From Cristatella mucedo (lineage: Eukaryota; Bryozoa; Phylactolaemata; Cristatellidae), in contig WPIO01000006.1 of assembly GCA_009760855.2 (NCBI GenBank), positions 3,520,501-3,584,500 on the forward strand: a DNA stretch of 64,000 bases, given 5' to 3'. Shown piece after piece: positions 1-12,000 of this stretch. How positions within the stretch are numbered: position 1 is the first letter of the stretch; each line of letters opens with the position of its first letter. The position numbers and the translations under genes were made by a program. The notes under the pieces were generated by a model that made no database searches, had not been told where the DNA came from, and saw only the letters and a list, made by a program, of their open reading frames with translations.

Positions 1-1
1 C

Positions 2-85
2 GACACCGTAGCCATCATCAAAGATATAGAAAAAGTAAGAGAATCTCAGAAAGGTCACGGTGAATGGACTGATGTCATGAAAGTG
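2..85 (+). CDS. mib2: mind bomb exon 1 in window (REP repeat, partial)
   Basis: Reads in frame from base 2 and contains [19 protein letters not shown], the signature of the MIB REP repeat. It ends in phase 0 at the donor gtaag (86-90). The exon start is outside the window or at its very edge. Confidence 0.85.
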
Positions 86-3000
86 GTAAGGAGGTGCGCT
101 GTTGCGGAGCCGAATTTTCTTTGATGTTCTTTTCGTTTACCTCTCTGGTTCCGGCACGCTTGTCGTGTGCCCAGGGGTGTTTTGTGTATGCGACGGTTTT
201 CGAAGCACGCTTGCAAGAAAAGCGTGCGCATGGCTAACAGGAGAGAGCACCGAAAAAGCCTTAATCACAACTCGTCGTTCAGAAAGGCAAAGGCCAGCGA
301 ATCTGCGTGGTGTAAAGTCTACACGTGGTTTCTGCTTAGGCTCCAGTTAGGTGATTCAGCAGCCTCATTTACATATGTAGCAGCAGGAGAGCCTTAACGG
401 CTGTTGCCACCACTTGCAGTGGCCAATGAAGGATCTGCCAGTGCAGGACTCTAATTCAAGGGTTTTTGTTTTTAAAGATCGAGCGAGTCGGTCACGTAAG
501 TCAGTTATGGGGTGCCGTCATGACTGTATTATGTAATTGCTAGTGCAATTTGATTTGTGTGTGAATGCCGTCTGTGTGTGAGCACTCATTTTTTTCAAAT
601 AGAGCATCAGTAAGTATTTTTTTTCAAATAGCATCTTTGCTTATTTTGGCTCGAGGCACGTAACGTTGAGCTTTATTAGCAGTAGCTGCACGTGCATTGC
701 TACCTCGATGCTTGGCACTTCGCCCGGGGCTCCGCTGAGCCTGCTGCCTTCGATTAGTTCACCTCGGCATCTTCCCAGGGGGCATTCGTGGACTCGCTCA
801 GTAAAAGGGCAGCCAACAGAACTGCAGGGCTTCAGGACACCATGCAACTTTAACCTACGTCAAGGCTCGAGTTAATTCATTTGGACAGTGACCCGGTAGC
901 AAGGGGGGAGGGGGCTAGAGCTGACGGCTTGATTCGGGTTCCTGTGTTGGTTTGGCCCTCTGGAAATTTTAGCACCTCGATTCCGAAATTGTGGAATTTC
1001 GCATGGGCCCCAGACCATCTCAGATAGAAGCTGCCAATCAGTGAGCGCCATTGATTTAGCACCTCGATTCCGAAATTGTGGAATTTCGCATGGGCCCTAG
1101 ACCATCTCAGATAGAAGCTGCCAATCAGTGAGCGCCATTGAGAAGCTACCGAGGCAGCAGAGGATGACCGTGTGCAAGATTCTCTTGCTGCGAGTTGTAA
1201 AGCACTTGGATTGACTGATTGAGCTCTCCTATGGCCCCTACACAAGCAACCCATTAATACGCTACGGATGCTACGGTATATCTCGGCTGAGCTATACTAT
1301 CTTGTGTCATCCCTGTATCTTTGGAATGTCGCCGTGGCTGAAAAGCCAGTCACGGTACTGCTGCACACAAGGTAGAGATGAGATGGGTCGACGAAGCTCA
1401 ACAATACGGCACTTGCCTGAATGTTGGTTGGCAACTAGGGAGCTCAAGAGACTGACCGGCTATTCTCTCGCTTGCTCCAGAATATCTCTCCGAAATACGT
1501 CCTGCTTGGGCCTAGCAATCGTGCCACCTGCTCGTCCGACTCAAGTAGTTTAGCTGCACCGCTAGGAACCCATAAATCCTTTGGTGACCAAGCTTTCATC
1601 TCGTTTGCTTCCAAAGCCAGGAACTTGCTTCCGTCGGACGTCCTCTGTTCGTGTTAGTTGTCCTGAAGTGTGCTCATGAAAGAGCTGACATCGTGACTCG
1701 TTTTCCTTCCAGATATGTGAAGTGCTCCGAAAGAGATTTAGTGAGCTTTATTTCCTATGCAAATGACGTATCGTTACTGCTATTAGCATGATCTCGTTAA
1801 GGACGAAGTGGGACCGCCGAGTATGCGCTTTCGGTGGGTAGGGGTTGGGAGGCTCTGACAGGCCATCCCTCGGATCGGTCCACATGCGGTGAGTTGCAGT
1901 GAGCGAGGAGTGAAGAAGTGAGTAGAGGAGGAGGAGGACAGCTGAGGAGAGTGCTCGCGAGCTGTCCTGGCCACTGTGGCGATGCCGAGAGACGATGGCC
2001 GACGACCATGAAGCTGCACGTGAAAGCTTTAACCGAGCTCTGCCGTTCGTCTGGCTGCACGGTGCACTCGTTGCTGGCTGACTTGTGCGATGCTACTGCG
2101 ATGCCTCTTTTCTTCTCACCACAAGTTGAAGAGGTGACACATGTGGAAGGCATGTGCGCGAGCGCGTGTTCGACGCTGTCTGGTGCCGGTGCCATGCGGG
2201 TGCGCGCGTGTTGTGTGCGTGTGCGCGCAAGGTGCATAGGATGGCCATCCTCGAGAGGCGCAGGCTGCCGTGTGGCGATTCACGCTGAGTGCGCCAGTAT
2301 CAGCGCTCGTGGCTCTGTGTTGCTGCACGCTGTGCGCTGCCGTTTGGCCATCTCCTGTGCAGGGCCACACCTGGAGAGGCAGAGTTCTCTTCCGGAGGCC
2401 GACGAGACACGTTTTGGTTTTTGTGGCGAAATAACAGCCTTCTAGGCCCTGCTGTTGGCACTCGGTGCTATTTGACCTGCTTTGTGCGGCCGACCAGCCG
2501 CATGGTTAGCTGGCTCTGGGATGCTTGCTTCGTTGCCGCTAAGATAAACTATGAGCAAAGCATGTGGTCTGACCGGCCGAGCGGTATTCCTCACTTGTTC
2601 CGAGCAGCAAAGTGAGCCGACGCATTTCCTTTTTCTCTAGGCACTTGGTAAGACGGGCAGGGTGCTCAAAGTTTACCCGGATGGCGACGTGCGAGTATGC
2701 ATCAACGATCAGACGTGGACTTTTAACCCGGCTTGTTGCACTCTCAAGACCCACGATCAGCAAGAGATGGACAACAGAATGGCCTCTCATGAGCCCCGAT
2801 CTGAATCTCCAGGTACGGCCGATGGATGCCGCAAGTTCGCCTCGCCTTGTGCTCGAGAGCAGCTTGCTCGATGCATCCATCCGTCGGAGAGGAGAGAGGC
2901 CGCGTGTCCAAGTACCGATTCGTGGCGACTTAGCTGCTCACTGCGAGACCCTCCCAGTGGTACTCACCCCCTCGGTGAAACTCGAGCATGCAGGGGGACA

Positions 3001-6000
3001 TGCATTGTTTAATCCGTGCATGGCCTGACAAAAAGGCAAAGATTCCAGAAATGGTCGGCAAGATCCCATAGTCAGACCCAGAGTGCAATGCCGAAGGACT
3101 GCCGTTGCACGTCGAGCTAAGTGGGACGAATGCACGCGTTCGGCGGCGAGGTCATGACTTTTGAGTTCATCCTACCTTAGGATTGGACAGACGCGATTGT
3201 TTTCCGTGACTGTCTGTCAAGCCTGCATGAACACTTTCGCCGATGCAATAATGCAACGTGCCGGCTGTGTTTTCTGTGTCGTCAGGCAGACGGGAGCCAG
3301 CTAATGTTAAACTTAGCGGACTAGCGTCAGTGCCTTACCTCCATGCTAGCCTCGCTGCTGCTGAATCGCCCAGTCTCTATCCGGATAGTCTATTTTTCTG
3401 CCTGCATGCCTGTGCATACGTGTCCGTGCTCGTGTTGGTCAGCATCAATGCTGCCAGCGTGCAAATGCGTGAGGATGCGAGTTATCTCCCACCCTCTGCC
3501 AGCCCTTTGGGCCCATCAACTGTGTGAGTGCATTCGTTGCATGCCTGTGTCGCTCAAGCAGTCGGCTCCGCCTGGCCTTGAAACCGGTGCCTCCCCCACC
3601 CCGACAAATCGGTAGGTAGTGCTGCTGTTTTGGTAGCCCGGAGCTGCCTACACCATCCAGGCGTACTGCGCTTGCCAGTCGAGGCTCAGGTCACGTGAGA
3701 TAAATTGCAGGCTCGAGTCCTTCAGCAGGCCGTCCTTTATATCCAGCTTCGAGAGAGCGGATTGATAGCCGCTAAGGCTTTTCTACCGCCATGTAAATAA
3801 CTAACTTTTGAATCAGCCAACCTTTGCCTAGTTTTTTCTGTATCACGCCTGCACTGTCCCAGGGGTTGCAGCCACATACGAGGGCTGTTAAGTGCGTTTG
3901 TGTGCTGGAGAGAGCACGAGGTCATGAGTCTTTCCAGACCATCTGCCCTCCTGTATCCAGTCTAGCAGACCCTTATTAACAGCTCGTGCTGCCCATATGC
4001 TGGTGCGCTCACGCAGGCTTGGCAGCCTGTTTGTTTATGTGCCATTCGCTGAGTGGAACGTGTGCCCGGCTCACTTCCTTGACTGGACACGTAGTGTTAA
4101 GCTAGGCACCGATGGGGCAGCCGCTTGGTGCTGCTGACGTGCAGGCGTGATAAGGGGAGTAATAAGGGGAGCCGTGCACACGGCAGCCTTGCCAGACAGA
4201 GCGTGGCCAATTGAGAATTATTGCTGATGTCGATCGTCTGCTCTTGGCAAACTGTGTGCAAAGGCTGGCACTTGAAGTACTATGTGAAGTACCCAAATAA
4301 AACTCTAGTTCTCGTAGAGCACGATACAAAATGTCATTATTATTATTATTCATGTTTATAGTACAGCATATCCATATATTTGCATCTATTCAACAGATGT
4401 AGCCAAAATAATCATGTTTCCCCTACATTGTACCCGATAAAGGTTAGCTGATTCAACAGGCTCATTTATTATGAAAACTGGCTGAAGAGCCATAGCTGCT
4501 AACTCTCCCGCTTCCTGTGGGCAGTAAAGATTCGCTGAAGTAAATCTTGTCCTTACAGAAAATGTAGTTCTTGGCTTAAACTGCTCCGGTTTGGCCCACC
4601 GGTTAAGGTGCTAACCTCGAACCTAGGTCAAGGTCCTTTGGAGACCGTGCATTTAGCTCGTATGCTCCCACAGCCTGGAACTCCCTCCCGACCTGCATCA
4701 GAACATCCCCTGACCTGACCACATTTAAAAGAAACTTAAAAACATACCTATTTAGGACAGCATTTAGTGGGTCCTTGTGATTCGTCCTCGATGTGCTTAT
4801 GCGTGCTGACACTGTTCATGCTGCCACTAACCACATTTGCATGCTGACCCAGTGCATGTAACCCCTAACCATGTTATTCATTTTGTTTGTTTTTCAAGCA
4901 TGATTTTACTTACTATTCTATTGCGTATCACTTTGCAGCAAATGTAAAGCGCCTAGAAAGAGATTAAGTTCTCTGAGGGCGCTTTATCAAGTGCAATATT
5001 ATTATTATTATTATATTATTAGGTGAATGTGTTTGATGACCAAGGTCGCGGGCTCAAGCCCCGTGACACGTGTTAAGTACCTGAATATAGATTAAGCTCT
5101 CGTAGGATGTTATACAAATGAATTATATTTATTTATATTTTAAGCTGGCATACAGGCTTTCACAGCTTGCTGATAAGCATAGCGTGGCAGCTACGAACCA
5201 TAGTTAATTTGAAAAAACATAACTCTTTAGTATATTTATCTCGTGACCTTTGGTGGCCCTCTTTTATGAATGATAGTTCCAATGGCACATGGGGTATTCC
5301 AATGGATCTTCTGAATATGTCTGGTCGAGCAATAACACAGGGGTGTACTGTATCTACCACGTGACAGGCAGCTGCCATTTTCTGTTTTTGGAATGACTGA
5401 TAGACCCGATCACATACAATGGTCCAATTGATCTTCTGAAAACGTTTGATCAAGCTGATAGAGTGTGCACTAGGCTGAGTCTCGAAGCTGCCACTCTCCT
5501 GGTCAGTAGAATGGTCTGACGGTAGCAGTGCCTTTCCTGCCTTTTTAACATATCTGCAGGTGTCAGAGTTGCAAGCATCTTGCTAAACTGTGCATTCATT
5601 GCTGTCGCTGTTTACTGAAGATCCTGGAATTGTTGAATCTAGAGGCTTCGGTGTACAGCAGTTAAGTGGTCATAATGATTGTAATATTAATGAGATATTT
5701 GTATAGCACCCTAAGAGAACTAAATCTCTTCTAGGCACTTTACTTTAAATGTATTATATGTATTATAACTAACTACTTATTCAGCAAAGGAAACATGTCA
5801 ATTTTTTAGTGATAACATGCACGGTATCAGAGCACATAAGCACCTACAGGAACCTTACCTGGACCCAGCGAATTTTGTGAGGAGCAGGTGCGTTTTTTAG
5901 ATTTTTGTTAAATGCCCAGGTCAGGGGATTTCTTGACGTCGGTCGGGAGGGAATTCCAGGCTCTGAGAGCATATGAACTGAAGGCACAGTCCCCAAAGAA

Positions 6001-9000
6001 TTCGAGGTTGGTTTGAGGCATAGCTGACCGACTTGAGTCGGAGGAGCCGGTGGCGCAATGCCTAGCCTGATTGGATTGTAATTAGGATCATTTGGCCGAA
6101 GCAAGGGAATTAGGAACCTAAAAGAGATTGACAAAATCTGAAAGTTGATATGCTGCTTGATGTAGTGCAGGTGGTGTAATGCGGTCACGACAGACAAACC
6201 TAGCTGAAGAGTTTTGCACAAGCTGCAGGTACCCTATGGCACGGCAAGAAGACCTGCCAGTAGTGAATTAAAGAAGTCCGTACCTGATGTCACAAATGCA
6301 TGGACCAACATGGATATGGTTTCCCTGTCCAAGCAGGCCCGAATTTTTTTGGAATATTGTGTAACTGTAAGTAGGTAGACGACTTCTGAGCTGATGTGAC
6401 TGTATAGTGAGATGTCACTCAGATTGCATGCAGGTACTGTAAGACGTATGCCGACCGAGCCCATTTTGGAGGTTAGGTTTTCCGATTTTTGAGTAATACT
6501 TGGTTTGCTCATAATTTGTAAGTTTATTTGATAGTCGTTCAATTTGAGAGAGTTTGATGTCACCTAAGTGTGAGTTTCAGCAATATGTACTGCAAAGGAA
6601 TTGAGAGAGCTCTGCTTGCTGAAACACAGGAAGAGATCAAAGCATAGGTACAGCTGTGTGTCATCTGCCAAAAATGAAAGCCTTGATTATTCTTGACGAT
6701 TACACTCACTAGAGGCTGAGTAAAATTGTGAAAAAAGTAGACCCTGCTCGTATGGGGGTGGGGTACCTGGTACTTTAAAGGCTATTCGGATGACACCAGT
6801 GCTGGCTCTGAGGTAATGGTAACTCCACAACTGATGCTCATGCCTACGGCGTGGTGCTGGACGGCTCAGATAGTAATAGAAACGGGAACGACAGGGATGA
6901 CGTTTGTGCTCTACGGAGACCTTCGACTGCAACTTTTGACCCCCAAAGACCTCCGTAGTCATATTCAAGGCCTGCAAGCACCATCAGATGTTCAGCACCT
7001 CAGTTCGAAACGTTGCATGCCCGATCCGTCAGCTGCTGTTGCTGCATCATCTACGATCTGCTATCTACTAGCCTCCTCACTGCAAGCAGCCGTGCAAGTG
7101 TGCGAGAGCCCTATGCCGTTTGCGAGGGCTGCTCCGGCCTCCGCGAACTGCTTTCGCTGGTGTTGACTAGTGGCCTGTCGGTTTGCCACTCGAACACGCT
7201 CTGACGGTAGACAGGTGAGCATCGGAATAAGCTACTTGTAGGGCGGCGAACTCTTTTGGAGCAAATAATGCGGGCCGACCACGAGCCGAGCCGTGCGGAG
7301 ACACTCATCAAAGAAGCTGCCCAGGGCCACGCCGACAGTGTCCGAGACATACTTGCCGACAATCCGGAATGCGTGAGTGCCGTGCGCCGTGGCCCCCCCA
7401 TTGGTCTCACACAGGGCTGCAAACACAGCCAGCCGCCGTGCACGGATTGTTTTCTTTTAATTTAATTTAATTTTGTTCTGGCACCAACTGGCCAAGCACT
7501 GGTCCTGCCGCTGTTGGTGCAGTTGACAGCCACGTGTTTCGCCATGTTGCGACCCCGTCGGATGCTGTGAAGCACCGGCGGAAGTTCGAGCAGACGGCTC
7601 ACACTTCTTCGACCCGGCAGGGGAATAGTCGAAAGGACTTGTTAGGCTCTGCCGCTTTGTTTCTATCTTTGCCTTTACCGAGCAGCACGACACGCTCTGG
7701 TCCTGGGTTGCTGCTCAATCTGGCAATTCCCTCAACTTCCCTGCTTGCTGCATGCATGCGTCGCTGACATCTGTAGTTGGATGGCAGCAAACTTGCTCTC
7801 AAATTGAGTTACTATAAAAACCAACTTATCGGTTATGGGCTATCCTAGTGTAACTCAAAGACTGAAAAGCTTAGCGTTCAAAATCGGCTCTGCCAACATA
7901 TCTCCTGTAGCATCTGCACGAAGTCTGGATGTACTGTTCCAAAGTGACCTTTCACTAGATGACCGCATCAGCTCCACAGTCAAGCCTGCCTACTTTCAGC
8001 TGTGTAACATTGCTAAATTTTGGGCCTGCTTAGACAGGGATACTACATACATCCAAATTGGTCCATGCATTTGTGACATCCTGTCTCGACTTCTGTAAAT
8101 CACTGCTTGCTGACTCACTGGCCTGTGCAATCAGGCACCAAGAGTTGGTGCAAAACTCTGCAGCTAGACTTGTCTGTCGTGAGTGTGTCGCAGTTGTCAC
8201 ATTCCACCACTTCTCGCCTATCTGCACTGGCTTCCAATCAAGCAGTGCATCGACTTCAAGGTTTTGCTGCTTGCTTTTTAGGTCCGTTCATTCTCTTGCT
8301 CCCACCTATTGGAACTGCTGCCTAATCTGGCAAGGCATCTATCTAACCATCATTTCTACTGACTCAAATTGTTTAGCTGTGTCTCAAACCAAGCTCATAT
8401 CTTTTGGAGATCGTGGGCTTTGTTCGTTTGCTCCCAAAGGATAGAACTCACTCCCGACTGACGTCACACCATACTCCGACTTGACAACATTTAAAAAGCT
8501 TAAAACTCACTCGTTCGTCATAGCGTTTGCTGGGTCCTTGTGAATTGTTCTTTGCGTGGTTCTGCGTGCTGGTGCTGTGCTTGTTGTCACTAACCACAAT
8601 GACATGCTTCCTTTACAGCATATGTGAAGTGCCTCGAAAGATATTTAGTTCTCTAAGGGTGCAATATAACTATATTATCATTATTTGTATTACCTGTTGC
8701 AGTCTCCCCCTCCCCCTGTTGTCCCAGCAGACATGCCTCTAGACTTCCTGCAACAGGCATGCTCGTGTCGCGTCGAGGCTGTGCCGCAAGGTCGGTGCTT
8801 GACAAGTCTGCTCTGCCGTCGGGTCGTGGTTCCGGCAGAATCCCTCGGCCTCGACTCGTACTTGCAACAGACGTGATGCGTTCATGAAGCCAGTCAGGTG
8901 TAGTGTGGCAAAAGCGAGTGCTAGGAACAGCAGCTGTGTAAGCAAATGGCAACAGCATCAAGTTGCTGCCCACTTGTGCCCATCTACGGTGCCTCTTTTG

Positions 9001-12000
9001 ATTGTCTGGTCTCTCTTCAGTCGGTTAATTGCGGTCAGACCTAGCAGCCAATTTTACGGGTGGCTCGTTCCGACCCTGTCAAGTTTTTCTTTCGATCGCG
9101 TGCTGATCATTGTGGTGCCACGCTTGGCTATCGTCAGCTCTTGCTGCTGTCAGCGAGGTGGCCTCTTAATCCGGAGAAAAGGTAAAGAGGTAAGTGTGTC
9201 GTTCTCACTTCCACTTACCTCAAAGACCCAGAACGTGCCACCACTGGCAGCAGTTCTTCCACACTTCTCCATGCTGCTGCCAATCGCTGTCGATAGCCAC
9301 TTGCCATCCCGATAGAACATTACGCCCGATAGAGGCTCGCCAACGTGCTTGTCGTTGGCTCGCGCTGCGTCGCTTGGTGGTCAGGTAGTGGCCGCTCACC
9401 TCTTGTCCCGGCTCGGCTTTCGCTTCGATCTCTCCAGTGAAGGTCACCCACCCACTTGCCCGGGCGATGCTGCAGGTGGACGTTCGGTGCTCCGGAAAGA
9501 CTGCGCTGCAGGTAGCGAGCCACCAGGGCAGCGTGGAAGTGGTGAAGCTGCTGCTGCAGGCACGGGCCGACCTGTCTATCAAAGACGACGATGGAGACAC
9601 GGCCCTGCACTACGCCGCCTTCGGGTAGGTCTGGCTGTGCCGCGTAGCACTGTGGCTCGCGGCGACGCTTTTCGAGCGTCGCCGGCCGATTCGCGATGAG
9701 ACCAACTACTACCGCCTGGCGCCGTTTGCGTACTCGCCAAATTGACCTGGCACGTCGGGCAGGGTCGAAGCAGCAGTGAGTGGGAGTCCGAGTGGGTGTT
9801 GGTCTGCTGCCTGGTTCAGGGTCACTCCTGGTCGGCATTCATCCTTGTCATATTAGCACGAGGCAGTGGTTCCGGCAGCAGAAGCAAGCCACCGACCACC
9901 GACGTTGCTCCCGAGTGCATGGTGCAGCAGGGGGTGGGGGGGGGGGTTCAAAGCGACTCTCGCTGCTTGTGCACCCTGACCCCCTTACCCGACTGGGCGT
10001 GGCCCGGCAGGCTGCGCCAGCGGCTTCCGGCTGCTTTGCAATTGCCGCAGGACGACGGTTTTCTAGGAACCAGCCGGAGATCATGCGAGTGCTGCTAGAG
10101 CACGGAGCCGCCGTGAACGAAATCAACAAAGGAGGCTGCAGCACCTTGCACGTTGCCGTGAACAAGCAGCACGAGGCGTGCGTCGACGTGCTCCTCCATC
10201 ACCAGTGCGCCGTCAACATGCAGGTAGCGATTGCTCGAGCCTACCGCTCGGGCTTGGTCGCGGCCTTGCGGGCATGGGGGCACGCGTCGTTCTGCCGGAG
10301 GTGGCTGGTGGCAGCGCAGCAGCGTCGGTGCGTTCTCACACCCCCCAGGACTCCTACGGCGACACGGCGCTACACGACGCCATTGGCAAGGAGGATACAG
10401 CCATCGTGGCCCTTCTGGCTGACTACGCCTCGGCAGACTTTAGTCTCAAGAATAAACGGGGCTTTAACACGTTGCACCATGCTGCTCTCAAAGGAAATGA
10501 TGTGTAAGTGCTGCATTCGGCAGTGCCTGCAGGCTCCTGTTTTTTTGCCTTGGTCGGCGATTTGCGAGCACTTTCGCATTGCTTGATTGCACCGCGAACA
10601 TTGCTGGCATCCTATACCGCAGCGTGTGTCGTCTTTGGTCTCCGAGTTCAACTGCAGTTGTGTCGTCTGCTTCTATGCTCTGCTTAATGATGAAGTGCCT
10701 GAGGTCTGGTGGTTGCTTGCTGATGCTTTTCTTGAGCTAGAGCTGTCTCACTCTACCATTCTTTGTCCGTGCAGATTTTCCAGCTCGTTTAGATTTTCGT
10801 CGTCATGAGTATATGCACACATGTATGTAATTGTATGCACGATAGGGCCGCCTAAACGTGCCTTTGGGCTCTGGTGAGCAGCCGTTCATATAACGCAGCA
10901 AAGAGTGGTGGCTGGAGGCTGCATCTGCAGCTCACGGCTGCCACCGTGGCTCCTTATTAACGGTTACTATTAGAAATAAAAGCAGAAGAAAGCCTGATGC
11001 AGAGGCCGCGGCAAGAGCATCATACCTGATCCATTTGATCTGCCAGGCTGATATCACCCGTGTAGCTCATGCCATCGTAGGCTGCCTAAAAATACCAAAA
11101 GGAGAAAATTACAATCACACCTCGTCAACTGGAGGCAAATGGAAATGTGGAGCAAACAATTAAAACTAAGCATACGGCTTGACAATGTGCATACAATGAC
11201 CACATATCATTGTATGCAATCAACATAATAATAACAATAATAATAATAATAATAATAATGCATTTGATAGAGGGCCCTCAGAGAACTCAATTTATTTCTA
11301 GGTACTTTACATTTGCTACAAAGAAAGCACTATCGAATGGTTAGTGGTAGCATGCTCAATAAGCAACAAGAATGACATGGTTATGGGTGATATGCAGTGG
11401 GTCAGCATGCAAGTATGGTTAGTGGCAGCATGCATAGTGTCAGTATACATAAGCACATAAAGGACGAATTTCAGAGGCCCACTAAATGCTGTCATGAATA
11501 AATACGTTTCTAGTTTTTTTTTAAATGTAGATAAGTCAGGAGACGTCGTGACAAAAGTCAGGAGTGAGTTCCAGGCTTTGGGAGCACACGAACCAAAGGC
11601 ACGTTCTTCAAGGATTTGAGATCTGTACGAGGTATGGGTAAACAGTTAGATTCCGAAAAGCGGGTGGTACGATGCTTAGCCTGGTGGATGAGTAGTTCTG
11701 ATAGGTAGGCTGGAGCCAAAGAATGAAGGGACCTAAAAGTGAGTGACAAAATATTGAATTCAATGCATTGCTTGACAGGGAGTCAGTGCAGGTCGGCGAA
11801 AAGTGGTGTGATTAGGCAACTGTGCCACTCACAACAAACAAGTCTAGCTACAGAGTTTTGCACCAGCTGTAAGTGCCTGATTGCACAGGCCGGTAGACCA
11901 GCAAGCAGTGAGTTACAGAAGTCGAGACGGGATGCCACAAATGCATAGACCAATTTAGATGGGGTATCCCTGTCTAAACAAGCCCGAATTTTAGCAATTT

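Larger units (their letters stand above)
86..2640 (+). other. Intron 1
   Basis: Bounded by gtaag and ttttctctag. It holds a minus-strand SINE remnant near 353-455, an 87-bp tandem duplication at 968-1141 and a decayed L2-like 3' fragment near 1450-1768. The 1.9-2.6 kb stretch is GC-rich and open in several frames, but no family is recognisable. Confidence 0.8.
2813..7241 (+). other. Intron 2
   Basis: It contains a partial SINE-2 near 3712-3822, L2 tail fragments, a SINE/L2 chimera at 4589-5015, a SINE-1 fragment at 5025-5145 and a long minus-strand L2 copy at 5683-6660. I see nothing recognisable in 2813-3700 or 6700-7240. Confidence 0.75.

Noticed and set aside
1918-2445. 175-codon open frame on + strand
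   Set aside because: Cysteine/arginine-rich translation of GC-rich intron 1; overlapped by open frames on both strands, no family features, no splice support.
9780-10586. 268-codon open frame on + strand
   Set aside because: It contains mind bomb exon 5 in frame but runs through intron sequence on both sides. Splice sites and family alignment define the exon as 10067-10223 only.
11226-11259. Repeated ATT/AAT tracts as a possible CRISPR or satellite array
   Set aside because: They are the 3' tails of L2-like LINEs and SINEs, each next to the terminal hairpin, with no spacer structure.
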